Positions 7,362-15,833 of a stretch of DNA of 38,723 nt are shown in pieces. Made by a program: the position numbers and the translations under genes. The DNA comes from Burkholderiales bacterium (GTDB lineage Bacteria > Pseudomonadota > Gammaproteobacteria > Burkholderiales > Burkholderiaceae_C), in NCBI GenBank assembly GCA_017302655.1, contig JAFLDE010000032.1, forward strand, positions 1 through 38,723, given 5' to 3'. Position 1 is the first letter of the stretch, and each line of letters begins with the position of its first letter. The notes below the pieces were generated by a model. That model was not told where the DNA came from. It saw nothing but the letters and a program-made list of their open reading frames with translations, and made no database searches.

Positions 7362-9796
7362 GACCCCAGATTCAAGGACGAGGTGCGAAGGTGCTGTTGG
7401 TCGAGGATGAGCGCATCGTGGCCCTCGACCTGAAGATGAGTCTGGAAGACATGGGCTACGTCGTCACGGGCATGGGTGCCTCGGAGGATGAGGCCGTGCG
7501 CATGGCCATCGACCATCAGCCCGACATGGTGCTCATGGACATCAACCTCGGCGCGGGCGGCGACGGCATCAACGCCGCGCAGCGCATCATGACCGACCTC
7601 GACATCCCGGTCGTTTACCTGACGGCCTACGACACGCAGGAGACCATCGACCGCGCCAATGCCGTGGCGCCCTATGGCTACCTGATCAAGCCCGTGGAGA
7701 TGGGGGACCTGCACGCCACCATCCAGGTGGCCACCGCGCGCCACCGCGATCAAGCCATGCGGCAGCGCCTGGAGCAGCGCCTCCGCCTGGCTCTGGACGC
7801 CGCGCAGATGGGCGTCTTCGAGTTCCACCGCCACAGCGACGCCATCACCCTGGACGGTCACCTGCCCGAACACCTGGGTGATTTGCCGCGTGGTTTCAGC
7901 ATGCCCCGCGAGGACTTCATGAGCCGGTTCACGGCCGAAGACCGAACGCAGTTCACGGCGCTTTGGCAATCCGGTGGCGTGGCCCACAGCGTGGTGCGCT
8001 GGTCAGGCTGGGACGAGCAGCCCTTGTGGCTGGAGGTGCACGCCTGTCACTTCGAGAGCGAACAGCGGGTGGTGGGGGTGTTCCGCGACGTCACCGAATC
8101 CGTCGAGTCCGCCAACCGCTTGCGCCAAGCGGCCGTGGTGTTCGAGTCGGCGGCGGAGGCCATCGCCATCCTCGACCCCGAAGGCGCCGTCATCTCGGTC
8201 AACCCCGCCTTCCAGGCCCTGACGGGCTGGCTCGGCAGTGAAGTGGTGGGACGCAACGCCGACGCCTTCCTGCACCAGCGCCGCGCCGGCGACCGATCGA
8301 ACTCGCTGACCCAGGGAGCGCAGCACGGCGAGGTGCTGTGCCAGCGCAAGGACAACACCCAGTTCCCCGCCTGGGAACACACGGCCGACGTGCGAGACGA
8401 GAGCGGTCAAGTCACGCACCGGGTGCTCAGCTTCTCGGACATCTCGGCGCTGCGCCAGGCCGAGGTGCGCATTCGCCACCTCGCGTTCCACGACCCACTC
8501 ACCGGCATGGGCAACCGCCACTACCTGGAGACCTTGCTGATCGACTGGCAAGCCCAGTTTGAAGCCGAAGGTCGTGGCTTCGGCGCACTGTTCATCGATT
8601 TGGATGGCTTCAAGGTCATCAACGACACCCTGGGGCACGACCAGGGCGACGCGCTGCTGCAAATTCTGGCCACGCGCCTGGGCGCCTGTCTGCGCGCCGA
8701 TGACTTCGTGGCGCGCCTGGGAGGCGATGAATTCGTGGTGCTGGCGCGCACCACTGAATCCGACACCCTCGGTGCGCTGGCCGCCAAGCTGCTGTCCATA
8801 TGCCGCAGCCCGGTCACGCTGGACAAAGGCGCCACGGTGCAGGTGTCGGCCAGCATCGGCATTGCCACGCTGCCGCAGCACGCGCTGACCTGGGGCCATC
8901 TGCTGAAGGCTGCCGACAGCGCCATGTACGCCGCCAAGGTCGATGGGCGCGACCGGATCCGCTTCTTCTCCGAAGACTTGGCTCAACAGGCGATGGCACA
9001 GCTGTCGCTGGAACAAGGTTTGCGCCTGGCACTGGGTTCGCAGCAACTGCGCCTGCATTACCAGCCTGTGGTGGACATGCGGTCAGGACGGCTCACAGGC
9101 GTGGAAGCCTTGCTGCGCTGGCATTCGCCGGACATGGGTGCGGTGTCGCCCGACCGTTTCATCCCTGTGGCCGAGGACACCGGCTTGATCGTGCCGATTG
9201 GCGCCTGGGTCATCGACCAAGCCCTGACCCAGATGGCGCGGTGGCGGGCCGATGGCTTGCCCATTCCGCGCATGGCCGTCAACGTGTCCGTGCGACAGCT
9301 GCGAGAACCCGGCTTTGCCGGCGAGTTGGCCGAGCGGCTCCTCGCCCACGGGCTACCGGCCGGCTGCCTTGAGGTGGAGATCACCGAGTCCGCGCTGCAC
9401 CATGTCGAGCACTGCCAGCAACGTCTGGCGGACATCCAGGCCCTGGGCGTGCAGGTGGCGCTGGACGACTTCGGCACCGGCTTCTCCGCGTTGTCGTCGC
9501 TTCGCGACTTGCCCTTGAACCGGCTCAAGGTGGACAAGAGCTTCGTGCGCGAGCTCGGGCACAACGTGCGCGACGCGGCCATCTTGCACGCCGTCGTCGA
9601 GTTGGGGCGTTCATTGAACTTGGGCCTCACCGCCGAAGGGGTGGAGCGCCCGGACCAACGCAGCACCTTGCTGGCCATGGGGGTCACCGAATGCCAGGGG
9701 TGGCTGTACGCCAAGGCCATGCCACCCGCCGAACTGGCCGCTTGGGCTGCGCAGCAGCACGACCCTTCGGCCCTGCCGCTGAGCCTGCAAACTTGA
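7358..9796 (+). CDS. Response regulator with PAS, GGDEF and EAL domains
   Basis: This 812-residue protein starts with a receiver domain: acidic pocket VEDE (residues 15-18), phosphoacceptor Asp61 in LMDINLG, Thr89 and Lys111 in LIKPVE. PAS-like regions span about 135-370. A diguanylate cyclase domain follows with intact GGDEF (455-459) and an RxxD inhibitory site (RADD) five residues before it. A phosphodiesterase domain has an intact EAL (583-585), ITES, DDFGTG and AEGVE. Both catalytic centres look competent, so net c-di-GMP output cannot be told from sequence. It is presumably controlled by the overlapping kinase just upstream. Which downstream behaviour it affects (motility, biofilm) is not shown. 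Confidence 0.9.
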   Translation: MRPQIQGRGAKVLLVEDERIVALDLKMSLEDMGYVVTGMGASEDEAVRMAIDHQPDMVLMDINLGAGGDGINAAQRIMTDLDIPVVYLTAYDTQETIDRANAVAPYGYLIKPVEMGDLHATIQVATARHRDQAMRQRLEQRLRLALDAAQMGVFEFHRHSDAITLDGHLPEHLGDLPRGFSMPREDFMSRFTAEDRTQFTALWQSGGVAHSVVRWSGWDEQPLWLEVHACHFESEQRVVGVFRDVTESVESANRLRQAAVVFESAAEAIAILDPEGAVISVNPAFQALTGWLGSEVVGRNADAFLHQRRAGDRSNSLTQGAQHGEVLCQRKDNTQFPAWEHTADVRDESGQVTHRVLSFSDISALRQAEVRIRHLAFHDPLTGMGNRHYLETLLIDWQAQFEAEGRGFGALFIDLDGFKVINDTLGHDQGDALLQILATRLGACLRADDFVARLGGDEFVVLARTTESDTLGALAAKLLSICRSPVTLDKGATVQVSASIGIATLPQHALTWGHLLKAADSAMYAAKVDGRDRIRFFSEDLAQQAMAQLSLEQGLRLALGSQQLRLHYQPVVDMRSGRLTGVEALLRWHSPDMGAVSPDRFIPVAEDTGLIVPIGAWVIDQALTQMARWRADGLPIPRMAVNVSVRQLREPGFAGELAERLLAHGLPAGCLEVEITESALHHVEHCQQRLADIQALGVQVALDDFGTGFSALSSLRDLPLNRLKVDKSFVRELGHNVRDAAILHAVVELGRSLNLGLTAEGVERPDQRSTLLAMGVTECQGWLYAKAMPPAELAAWAAQQHDPSALPLSLQT

Positions 9797-10093
9797 TCGG
9801 GTCTTGGGCAGCTCGACGCCGCGCTGTCCCTGGGACCTGCCCTTGCGTTCGATGCATGAGGCTTCGCCAACTTCATCGCGCTCGAAGCGCAGCGTCTGCA
9901 CAGACATCTCACGCGCAGGTCCTGACCTGCTTCAACGTGGAGTTGCTGAACTCGCGCGTCATGCGGCCTCCCCCATGCGAGTTCGAAGCCGTCGTCGAAG
10001 GTCGGTCCGAGGATGGACTCCAACCCGACCCTGTCGTGCGGCCGTCAGACGGCTCTGCGCGCGGCCGATCGGCCCAGGAAGCCACGGGCCATG
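9797..10093. other. Spacer without a recognisable gene
   Basis: This convergent spacer lies between the GGDEF-EAL gene and the TonB receptor gene. Short open frames exist on both strands but none has family similarity, a ribosome site or a convincing start. No hairpin with a T-run was found for the plus-strand gene. The only clear signal is the receptor's terminator at its right edge. Confidence 0.5.
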
Positions 10094-10119
10094 AAAAAGC
10101 CCGGCACGCGGCCGGGCTT
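10094..10119 (-). terminator. Rho-independent terminator of the TonB receptor gene
   Basis: Read on the minus strand, a perfect 9-base stem (AAGCCCGGC paired with GCCGGGCTT) with a 5-base loop is followed by a T-run (plus-strand A at 10094-10098). It begins about 24 bases past the receptor stop codon, the right place and orientation to end that transcript. Confidence 0.85.
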
Positions 10120-10142
10120 GCAAGCTCGTCGGGTGAGGACGC

Positions 10143-12971
10143 TTACAGCTTGGCCCGCAGGTTCAGGAAGTACTGCCGACCGCTCTGGTGCCAGTAGCCG
10201 GGCGCGTTCTCGGTCAGGAAGTAGGTGTGCCGAACGGGATCGTTGAGGTTGTTGCCGTCCAGGGTCAGACTCAGCATGTTGTTGATCTTCCAGGTCACCG
10301 ACGCCGACAAAGTCCCTGAGCCCTTGTAGTTGTGCATGCCGTTGTTCGGCGTATTGGTGCCGTTGCCGACGAAGCCGATGGCGTAGTCGGTGCGCTGGTT
10401 CCAGGCCAGGCGGGCGCTGATCAGGTCGTTCTCGAACCACAGCGTGGTGTTGCTCGTGAACTTGCTGGTGCCCAGCAGCGGCACGCCGTCCTCGTCTTCC
10501 GAGTCCACGTAGGTGCCGTTCAGGCCGAAGCCAAAACCACCGCCCAGCGGCATGTCGAGCGCGAACTCGGCGCCCATCACCTGAGCCCGCACGCCGCGGC
10601 GGCTGGACACGGTGTACAGGGTGTTGGTTTGCGTGGAGGTGTTGAAGAACTCCACCTGCGAGGTGCCGGCCTTCACGTAGTCCTTCATCTCCTGGGCGAA
10701 CACGGCCGCCATCACATAGGCACGCGGCTTGAAGTACCAGGCCCAGGAGGCGTCCGCATTCGTGGCGGTGATGGGCTTGAGGTTCGGGTTGCCGCTGCTG
10801 CCGGTGAGCAGGGTGTTGTTCAGACTGACGGCGCCGGCCAATTCGTTGTAGTTGGCGCGACCCAGGGTGCGGCTCAGGGCGGCGCGCAGGATGTGGCCCC
10901 CACCGGCGTTGAAGCGCAGGTTCAGGCTGGGCAGCGCCGTCGTGTGATCTGTCTTCACACGCTGCGGCAAGTAGCTAGCGAAAGCCGAGCCGACGATGGC
11001 GCCGGGCACGCTGCACGGGTCCAGTGGCCGGCACTGACCGACACCGCCGCCATTGGGCAGCGCCTGGTAGGACAGCGAGTCCACCTCGGTCTGCGCCAGG
11101 CGCAGGCCGACGTTGCCGGTGAGAGAACCAGCCTCGAACTCGCCCATCAGGTAAAGCGCGTTGTTGACCTCCTCGACGGTGTAGCCGCTGGTGTAGATCT
11201 TGTTGCGCACCGGGTCCCAGTTCACGTACTGCTGGGCGAAGGCGGTGAGTTGGGCCGGGTCGAAGCGGAAGAGCGCACGCGGGAAATCTGCCTGGATGCC
11301 CGACGCGTAGTTGGCCGGGTACGCCGTGGCGGGCACCGGGATGTTGCCGCCGACGATGTTGGTGACCAAGGTGCCGCCGGTGACGCTGATGAAGGGCGAG
11401 GGGCTGACCGGCTTGCCATCGGCGCCGTCCTGCGCGTTCCAGCGCGCACCGAGCACGTCGTAGTTGCGTTCGTGCTTGGCGGTGCGCGCGCCGAACTTCA
11501 GCGTGTGGATGGGTCCGAGCTTGGCGCGCCATTCGCCGTCCAGGTGCACGTAGCGCTCCTCGTCGGTCGACTCCACCGAGGCACCGGTGTTGGACATCTG
11601 GACATAGTTGCTGGTCTTGCTCAGGTCGGTGCGAGTGCCATCGGCATTGGTGAAGCGGTAGTCGGTCGGGCGCGTGCTGTTGATGGTGTAGTCGAAACGC
11701 GCCGGGTTCATCAGACCGAAGGTCAAACTGGGCTGCGAGTTGGTCTTGCCGCTGCCCTTGGTGCTGCCCACGCGTGCCTTCAGTGTGAGGCTGTCGTTCA
11801 GGTCCCAACGCCCGTCCAGGTCCACGAAGCTGGACAGGGACTCGGCGCCTTGGCGCTGGTTGTGGTCGAACTGCAGGCCGATGATGTTGAAGTTCGCGGC
11901 TGTGAGGGGGTTGCGCACCAAGGTGGCCTTGGTGATGACGTCGCCTTCGATGACCGCGTCGCGGATCAGGTAGCCGTTGTTGCCCCCTTGGTTGACCAGG
12001 CCGCCCGGCAGTGCGAAGGCCGAGCTGTTGTAGTTGTCGGCGTCGAGCACCGAGCGGAAGGCCGAGAGGTTGATCTCGCTGCTCTTGCTGGGTTTGAACT
12101 GGATGCCGATGGCGCCGCCCTTGCGGTCGCGCACGCCCTCGAACAGGGCCGAGTTCAGGCTGCCCGGCAGGCGCTTGCCGGCCAGCGCCGGGTTCTCGCG
12201 CGCTGCGGCCGAGGTGGCCGACACGTTGTTGAAGCTGAAGGTCTCCATGCCGTCGCGGCGAAGCTCGCGCTTCTCGCGGAACACCTGGGCCAGCACACCG
12301 AAACTGCGGTCGGCGTTGTTCCAGGCCGCCAGGGCAGAGAACTGCGGCGTGGTCTTGTTGGGCAAGGTGGCGTGCACGGCGCCGAGCGACGCGAGCGCCG
12401 TCAGGCTCTGCTTGAAGTCCAGCGGCTTGCGGAACTGGATGTCCACCGTGCCGGCAATGCCACCCTCCGTGATGTCGGCCTGGCCGGTCTTGTAGACCAC
12501 CACCTTGCCGATGAGATGCGAGGGCATCAGACCGAAGCCCACGCTGCGGCCGCTCCCACCCTGGTCGCCGACGTGCCAGTCACCGCTGGACAGCGCGTGG
12601 CCGTTGAGCGTGACGAGGTTCAGGTTCGGGCTGGAGCCGCGGATGGCGATGCGCTCGGCCTCGTCCATGGCCAGCGCGCCACCGAACTGGACGTTCAGGC
12701 CGGGCAGGCGGCTCAGGCTGTCGGCAATGTTCTTATCGGGCATCTTGCCCACGTCTTCCGCCGTGATGACCTCGACATTGGTGAGCGCATTGCGCTTGGC
12801 GCTGATGGAGGCCTCCAGCGCCGCGCGAATGCCGGTGACGACCACCGTTTCGAGTTGCTGCGGCTCGGCCGGCTTGGCCGTGTTCTGCGCTTGGCTCAGT
12901 GCCGGGCTCAGGGCCAACAGCGAGGCCAGGGCGAGCGGGTGCAAGGCTGGTTGATGGCGGAAAGACTTCAC
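10143..12971 (-). CDS. TonB-dependent receptor, Xanthomonas/Caulobacter type
   Basis: The 942-residue outer-membrane receptor starts with a signal peptide (MKSFRHQPALHPLALASLLA, cleavage likely after SQA near residue 28). The TonB-box-like ETVVVTGIR follows at residues 41-49. The plug domain contains VEVITAEDVGKMPDKNIADS and LNLVTLNGHALSSGDWH, as in the large TIGR01782-like subfamily, which often imports carbohydrates or other bulky nutrients. A long beta-barrel ends YFLNLRAKL. The start is GTG (12969-12971) with GGAG five bases upstream. The gene diverges from a secreted glycoside-hydrolase-like gene, which hints at a glycan substrate; the substrate itself is not readable. It is unrelated to the receptor fragment at 1230-1843. 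Confidence 0.9.
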   Translation of the reverse strand: MKSFRHQPALHPLALASLLALSPALSQAQNTAKPAEPQQLETVVVTGIRAALEASISAKRNALTNVEVITAEDVGKMPDKNIADSLSRLPGLNVQFGGALAMDEAERIAIRGSSPNLNLVTLNGHALSSGDWHVGDQGGSGRSVGFGLMPSHLIGKVVVYKTGQADITEGGIAGTVDIQFRKPLDFKQSLTALASLGAVHATLPNKTTPQFSALAAWNNADRSFGVLAQVFREKRELRRDGMETFSFNNVSATSAAARENPALAGKRLPGSLNSALFEGVRDRKGGAIGIQFKPSKSSEINLSAFRSVLDADNYNSSAFALPGGLVNQGGNNGYLIRDAVIEGDVITKATLVRNPLTAANFNIIGLQFDHNQRQGAESLSSFVDLDGRWDLNDSLTLKARVGSTKGSGKTNSQPSLTFGLMNPARFDYTINSTRPTDYRFTNADGTRTDLSKTSNYVQMSNTGASVESTDEERYVHLDGEWRAKLGPIHTLKFGARTAKHERNYDVLGARWNAQDGADGKPVSPSPFISVTGGTLVTNIVGGNIPVPATAYPANYASGIQADFPRALFRFDPAQLTAFAQQYVNWDPVRNKIYTSGYTVEEVNNALYLMGEFEAGSLTGNVGLRLAQTEVDSLSYQALPNGGGVGQCRPLDPCSVPGAIVGSAFASYLPQRVKTDHTTALPSLNLRFNAGGGHILRAALSRTLGRANYNELAGAVSLNNTLLTGSSGNPNLKPITATNADASWAWYFKPRAYVMAAVFAQEMKDYVKAGTSQVEFFNTSTQTNTLYTVSSRRGVRAQVMGAEFALDMPLGGGFGFGLNGTYVDSEDEDGVPLLGTSKFTSNTTLWFENDLISARLAWNQRTDYAIGFVGNGTNTPNNGMHNYKGSGTLSASVTWKINNMLSLTLDGNNLNDPVRHTYFLTENAPGYWHQSGRQYFLNLRAKL

Positions 12972-13143
12972 GGGGGCTCCAGAGGGTGTCTCGATAAACG
13001 TAGACCATTATTCATACCAATCGAATTCACGCCTCCAGACCAACCCTGAGAAAGTGGTCCACCCACAACGACGGCCACTTCCCAAGTTGATCTGGAGCCT
13101 GCTAGCCTCTCACCTCGATGAGACTTTCACTTGCCCTTTCACA

Positions 13144-14325
13144 ATGGTCTGTAATTGGCCTATAACCTTCCGTGGCCGCTTGGCGCTCTTGGCGGCCTTG
13201 CTGATGCTGGGTCTGGCCCTGGCACGGCCGGCACACGCTCAGGCACCGGTGCGTGGTGTCTGGGTGGCCGGGCCGCAGCACAACGGCTTTTGGGCCAGCC
13301 GCGAGTCCATGCGTGCCGAGTTGCAGACCTTCAAGGCGGCGGGGCTGAACAGCGTCTACGCGGTGATGTGGATGCAAGGGCGCACGCTCTACCCCTCCCT
13401 GGTGGCGCAGCAGGTCACCGGGCACCGGCAACTGGCCCTGCTGGGCGAGCGCGATGCACTGCAGGAGCTGCTGGAGGAAGCTCAGAAGCTGGACCTCCGC
13501 GTCATCGCCTGGCTGGAGTTTGGTTTTGCATCGCATTACGAAGCTCCCAGGCCTTCGGCTTCGCCTCCGGCGGCATCCGAGGCCAGCGTCAGCCGCCGAG
13601 AGATCGCCAACCTGAAGCCGCATTGGCGTGCCCTGAATCGTCAGGGCCAGCCGGTGGTGAAGAACGGCTTTCACTGGCTGAACGCCTTCGACCCCGAGGT
13701 GCAGGGCTTCGTGCGTGACCTGGCCTTGGAGCTGGCGCGCAACTACCCGCTGCTGGCGGGCATTCAGGGCGACGACCGTTTGCCCGCCCTGCCCTCTTCC
13801 GCCGGCCACAACCCGGCCGTGCTGGCCGCCTACCGCGCCGAGCATGGCGGCCGCGAGCCACCGGCTGATGACCTCGACCCGGCCTGGCTGCAATGGCGCG
13901 CCGACCGTCTCACCGACTTCCTGCGCGAGTTGCGCAAGGCGCTGAAGACAGTGCGCCCACAGCTCGTGCTGAGCCTCTCGCCCAGCCCTTACCCCTGGGG
14001 ACTTCAGGAGTACCTGCAGGACTGGCCCCGCTGGCTGCGCGAAGGCCTGGCCGACGAGCTGCTGCCCCAGCTGTACCGCCGCGACCTGCCCGCCTACCAG
14101 CGCCTGCTGGACGAAACCAAGGTCGCCATCCCCGCCGGGCAACAGCACAAGGTCTTCCCCGGCCTGCTGCTGGCGCTCGGGCCGAACGTGGTGCCGAGCC
14201 GCGAGTTGCTGGCGCAATGGATCGCCGCCACGCGCGCCGCGGGCTTCTCGGGCGAGGTCTATTTCCACAGCACCGGGGTGACGCCGCGCGCCGCGGTTCT
14301 CAGAGAGGCCTACGAGCGGCGCTGA
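13144..14325 (+). CDS. Secreted glycosyl-hydrolase-like 10 (DUF187/YngK-type) protein
   Basis: The 393-residue protein has an N-terminal signal peptide (MVCNWPITFRGRLALLAALL, cleavage after AHA). The mature part starts VRGVWVAGPQHNGFWASRES, followed by a TIM-barrel-like sequence with GLNSVYAVMWMQGRTLYPS, LDLRVIAWLEFGF, GIQGDDRL and LSLSPSPYPWGLQ. This order and the RGVW/AWLEFGF motifs match the GHL10 family of predicted glycoside hydrolases. Substrates are poorly known; peptidoglycan or exopolysaccharide has been proposed for relatives. The ATG at 13144 was preferred over the upstream GTG at 13054 because it puts the signal peptide at the N-terminus. It is divergent from the TonB receptor, with a 172-base shared upstream region. 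Confidence 0.8.
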   Translation: MVCNWPITFRGRLALLAALLMLGLALARPAHAQAPVRGVWVAGPQHNGFWASRESMRAELQTFKAAGLNSVYAVMWMQGRTLYPSLVAQQVTGHRQLALLGERDALQELLEEAQKLDLRVIAWLEFGFASHYEAPRPSASPPAASEASVSRREIANLKPHWRALNRQGQPVVKNGFHWLNAFDPEVQGFVRDLALELARNYPLLAGIQGDDRLPALPSSAGHNPAVLAAYRAEHGGREPPADDLDPAWLQWRADRLTDFLRELRKALKTVRPQLVLSLSPSPYPWGLQEYLQDWPRWLREGLADELLPQLYRRDLPAYQRLLDETKVAIPAGQQHKVFPGLLLALGPNVVPSRELLAQWIAATRAAGFSGEVYFHSTGVTPRAAVLREAYERR

Positions 14326-14395
14326 GGGTTTCAACGGAGTCAAAGGTCATGGCCGGGCGTTCAAGATGCGCGACCTTTTCGCCTGCCCCTGCCCG

Positions 14396-14986
14396 ATGCG
14401 CGCTCTACTTGCTGGTCTCCTGCTGTGCAGTCCCTGGTTTGGCCTGAGTGCATCGGCCCAGGCACAAGCGCTGCAAGTGGAGGGCGCGGCCTTCGATCGC
14501 ACCTTCTACCTGGTGGGCCACAAGGTATGGCTGAACGGCGCCGGCCCGGGCACCCTGGGCAGCGACAAGCCCTTCGTGGCCGCCCTCTACCTGACCAAGC
14601 CGGCACGCCAGCTCAGCGAGGCGCAGGGCGCTCCCGGCCCCAAGCGTCTGCAGCTCACGCTGAAGCAGGAGATGGACAGTCGCGCGCTGGGCGCACTGCT
14701 CTCGCAGACCTTCCGCTCCAACATGGCCGTCACCGAGCAGGCCGCCTGCCTGTCTGGCCTGGCCAAGCTCGGCGAGATGCTGGGCGCGAAGAAGAAGCTC
14801 GCCGTGGGCGACCGCCTCAGCCTGGACGGCGTGATGGGCCAGGGCACCCACGTGGCGGTGAACGGCGAACGCCAGCTGCTCATCGAGGGGCCGGTGTTCT
14901 TCGACTGCCTGCTCAAGGGCTTCCTGGGCTCGCAGCCGGCCGACGCACCGCTGCGCACCGCCCTGCTCAGCGCCTTGCCGCGCTGA
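14396..14986 (+). CDS. Secreted chalcone-isomerase-like family protein
   Basis: The protein has about 196 residues, with a signal peptide (MRALLAGLLLCSPWFGLSAS, cleavage near AQA). The mature sequence has the bacterial chalcone-isomerase-like fold signature: LQVEGAAFDRTFYLVGHKVW, LNGAGPGTL, FVAALYLTKPA, then FFDCLLKGFLG near the end. In bacteria the family is periplasmic and of unknown role; true chalcone isomerisation is not implied. The ATG at 14396 is chosen because the hydrophobic segment starts directly after it; an ATG at 14366 is possible. It follows the GHL10 gene by 70 bases on the same strand and could be co-transcribed. Confidence 0.75.
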   Translation: MRALLAGLLLCSPWFGLSASAQAQALQVEGAAFDRTFYLVGHKVWLNGAGPGTLGSDKPFVAALYLTKPARQLSEAQGAPGPKRLQLTLKQEMDSRALGALLSQTFRSNMAVTEQAACLSGLAKLGEMLGAKKKLAVGDRLSLDGVMGQGTHVAVNGERQLLIEGPVFFDCLLKGFLGSQPADAPLRTALLSALPR

Positions 14987-15004
14987 GCCTTCCCACGGGG
15001 GACC

Positions 15005-15814
15005 TCAGGCCCCGACCAGTTCAGTGAGCAGCCGCGCCAATGCGGCCGGCGCGGTCCACATCGCATCGTGGCCGTGCCCGCGCAGCTCGCGCACCACCGC
15101 CCCCTGCCGCGCCGCGCGTTCGGCGGCTTCCACGAACCAGGGATCGTCGGTGCAACGGATGTAGGCGCGCCGCACCCCATGCGGAAAGCCCTCGCGCAGC
15201 GGCAGCGGCTGCACGAAGGTCAGTGCCGACTGCGGCCGCAGCCTCTCCTGCACCCAGGCGGCCTCGACCGGGTCCTCGATGCCGAAGTCCCTGGCCGTCT
15301 GGCGCGGCGGTACGCGCCAGTCGCGGGGTGGAGCCGGGGGTGCGGGCGGGGCGGAGGCCGCGAGCGCGCCCGCAGGCGCCGTGTAGTCGCGCAAGGCCTT
15401 TCCGGCGTCGGGCATGAAGGCGTCCAGGTAGATCAACTGCGCCAGGCGCTCGGGCATGCGGTCGGCTACGCCGGCGATGACCATGCCGGCGTAGCTGTGC
15501 CCGACCAGCACGACGTCGCGCAGGTCCTCCATCTCCAGCAGGGCACACACATCGAGGACGTGGGTTTGCAGGTCCACATCGGCACGCAGGAGGTGCGCAC
15601 GATCGCCCAGGCCGGTGAGCGTCGGGGTCCAGACGCGCTCGCCGGGCGATGCGAGTTTGGGCACCAGCTTGCGCCAGCACCAGCCGCCATGCCAGGCGCC
15701 GTGCACCAGCACCCAATGCCGCACCTTGCCGGCTTGCGCCCCCACCGGCAAGGTGGCCGTCGCTCCGAGCGCGAGGCCCTGGGTCCACCACTGACGACGG
15801 CTTGAATGTGTCAA
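15005..15814 (-). CDS. Exported alpha/beta hydrolase (esterase-like)
   Basis: The protein has about 269 residues. It starts at TTG (15812-15814), with GGAG six bases upstream, giving LTHSSRRQWWTQGLALGATA, a twin-arginine-like leader ending near VGAQA. The fold is clear: oxyanion-loop HGAWHGGWCW, nucleophile Ser in VLVGHSYAGM, an acid residue in RCTDDPW and His in GHGHDAMW. The HGAWHGGWCW/GHSYAG pair resembles the EstC/plant methylesterase-like branch. An Ala-Pro-rich insertion (APPAPPAPP) sits mid-protein. The substrate is unknown. It lies 19 bases behind the chemoreceptor gene on the same strand and is convergent with the chalcone-isomerase-like gene. Confidence 0.8.
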   Translation of the reverse strand: MTHSSRRQWWTQGLALGATATLPVGAQAGKVRHWVLVHGAWHGGWCWRKLVPKLASPGERVWTPTLTGLGDRAHLLRADVDLQTHVLDVCALLEMEDLRDVVLVGHSYAGMVIAGVADRMPERLAQLIYLDAFMPDAGKALRDYTAPAGALAASAPPAPPAPPRDWRVPPRQTARDFGIEDPVEAAWVQERLRPQSALTFVQPLPLREGFPHGVRRAYIRCTDDPWFVEAAERAARQGAVVRELRGHGHDAMWTAPAALARLLTELVGA

Positions 15815-15833
15815 TCGTGGCTCCGAGTCCGGC

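Noticed and set aside
12995-13020. Possible operator (TTGGTATGAATAATGG-like) between TonB receptor and GHL10 genes
   Set aside because: It resembles GntR/LacI sites only loosely and shows no clear dyad, so no regulator class can be named.
10332-13049. A 905-codon open frame on the plus strand opposite the TonB receptor
   Set aside because: It is antisense to a receptor with clear family motifs. High GC content makes long open antisense frames common, and its sequence is low-complexity Val/Arg/Gly/His without domains.
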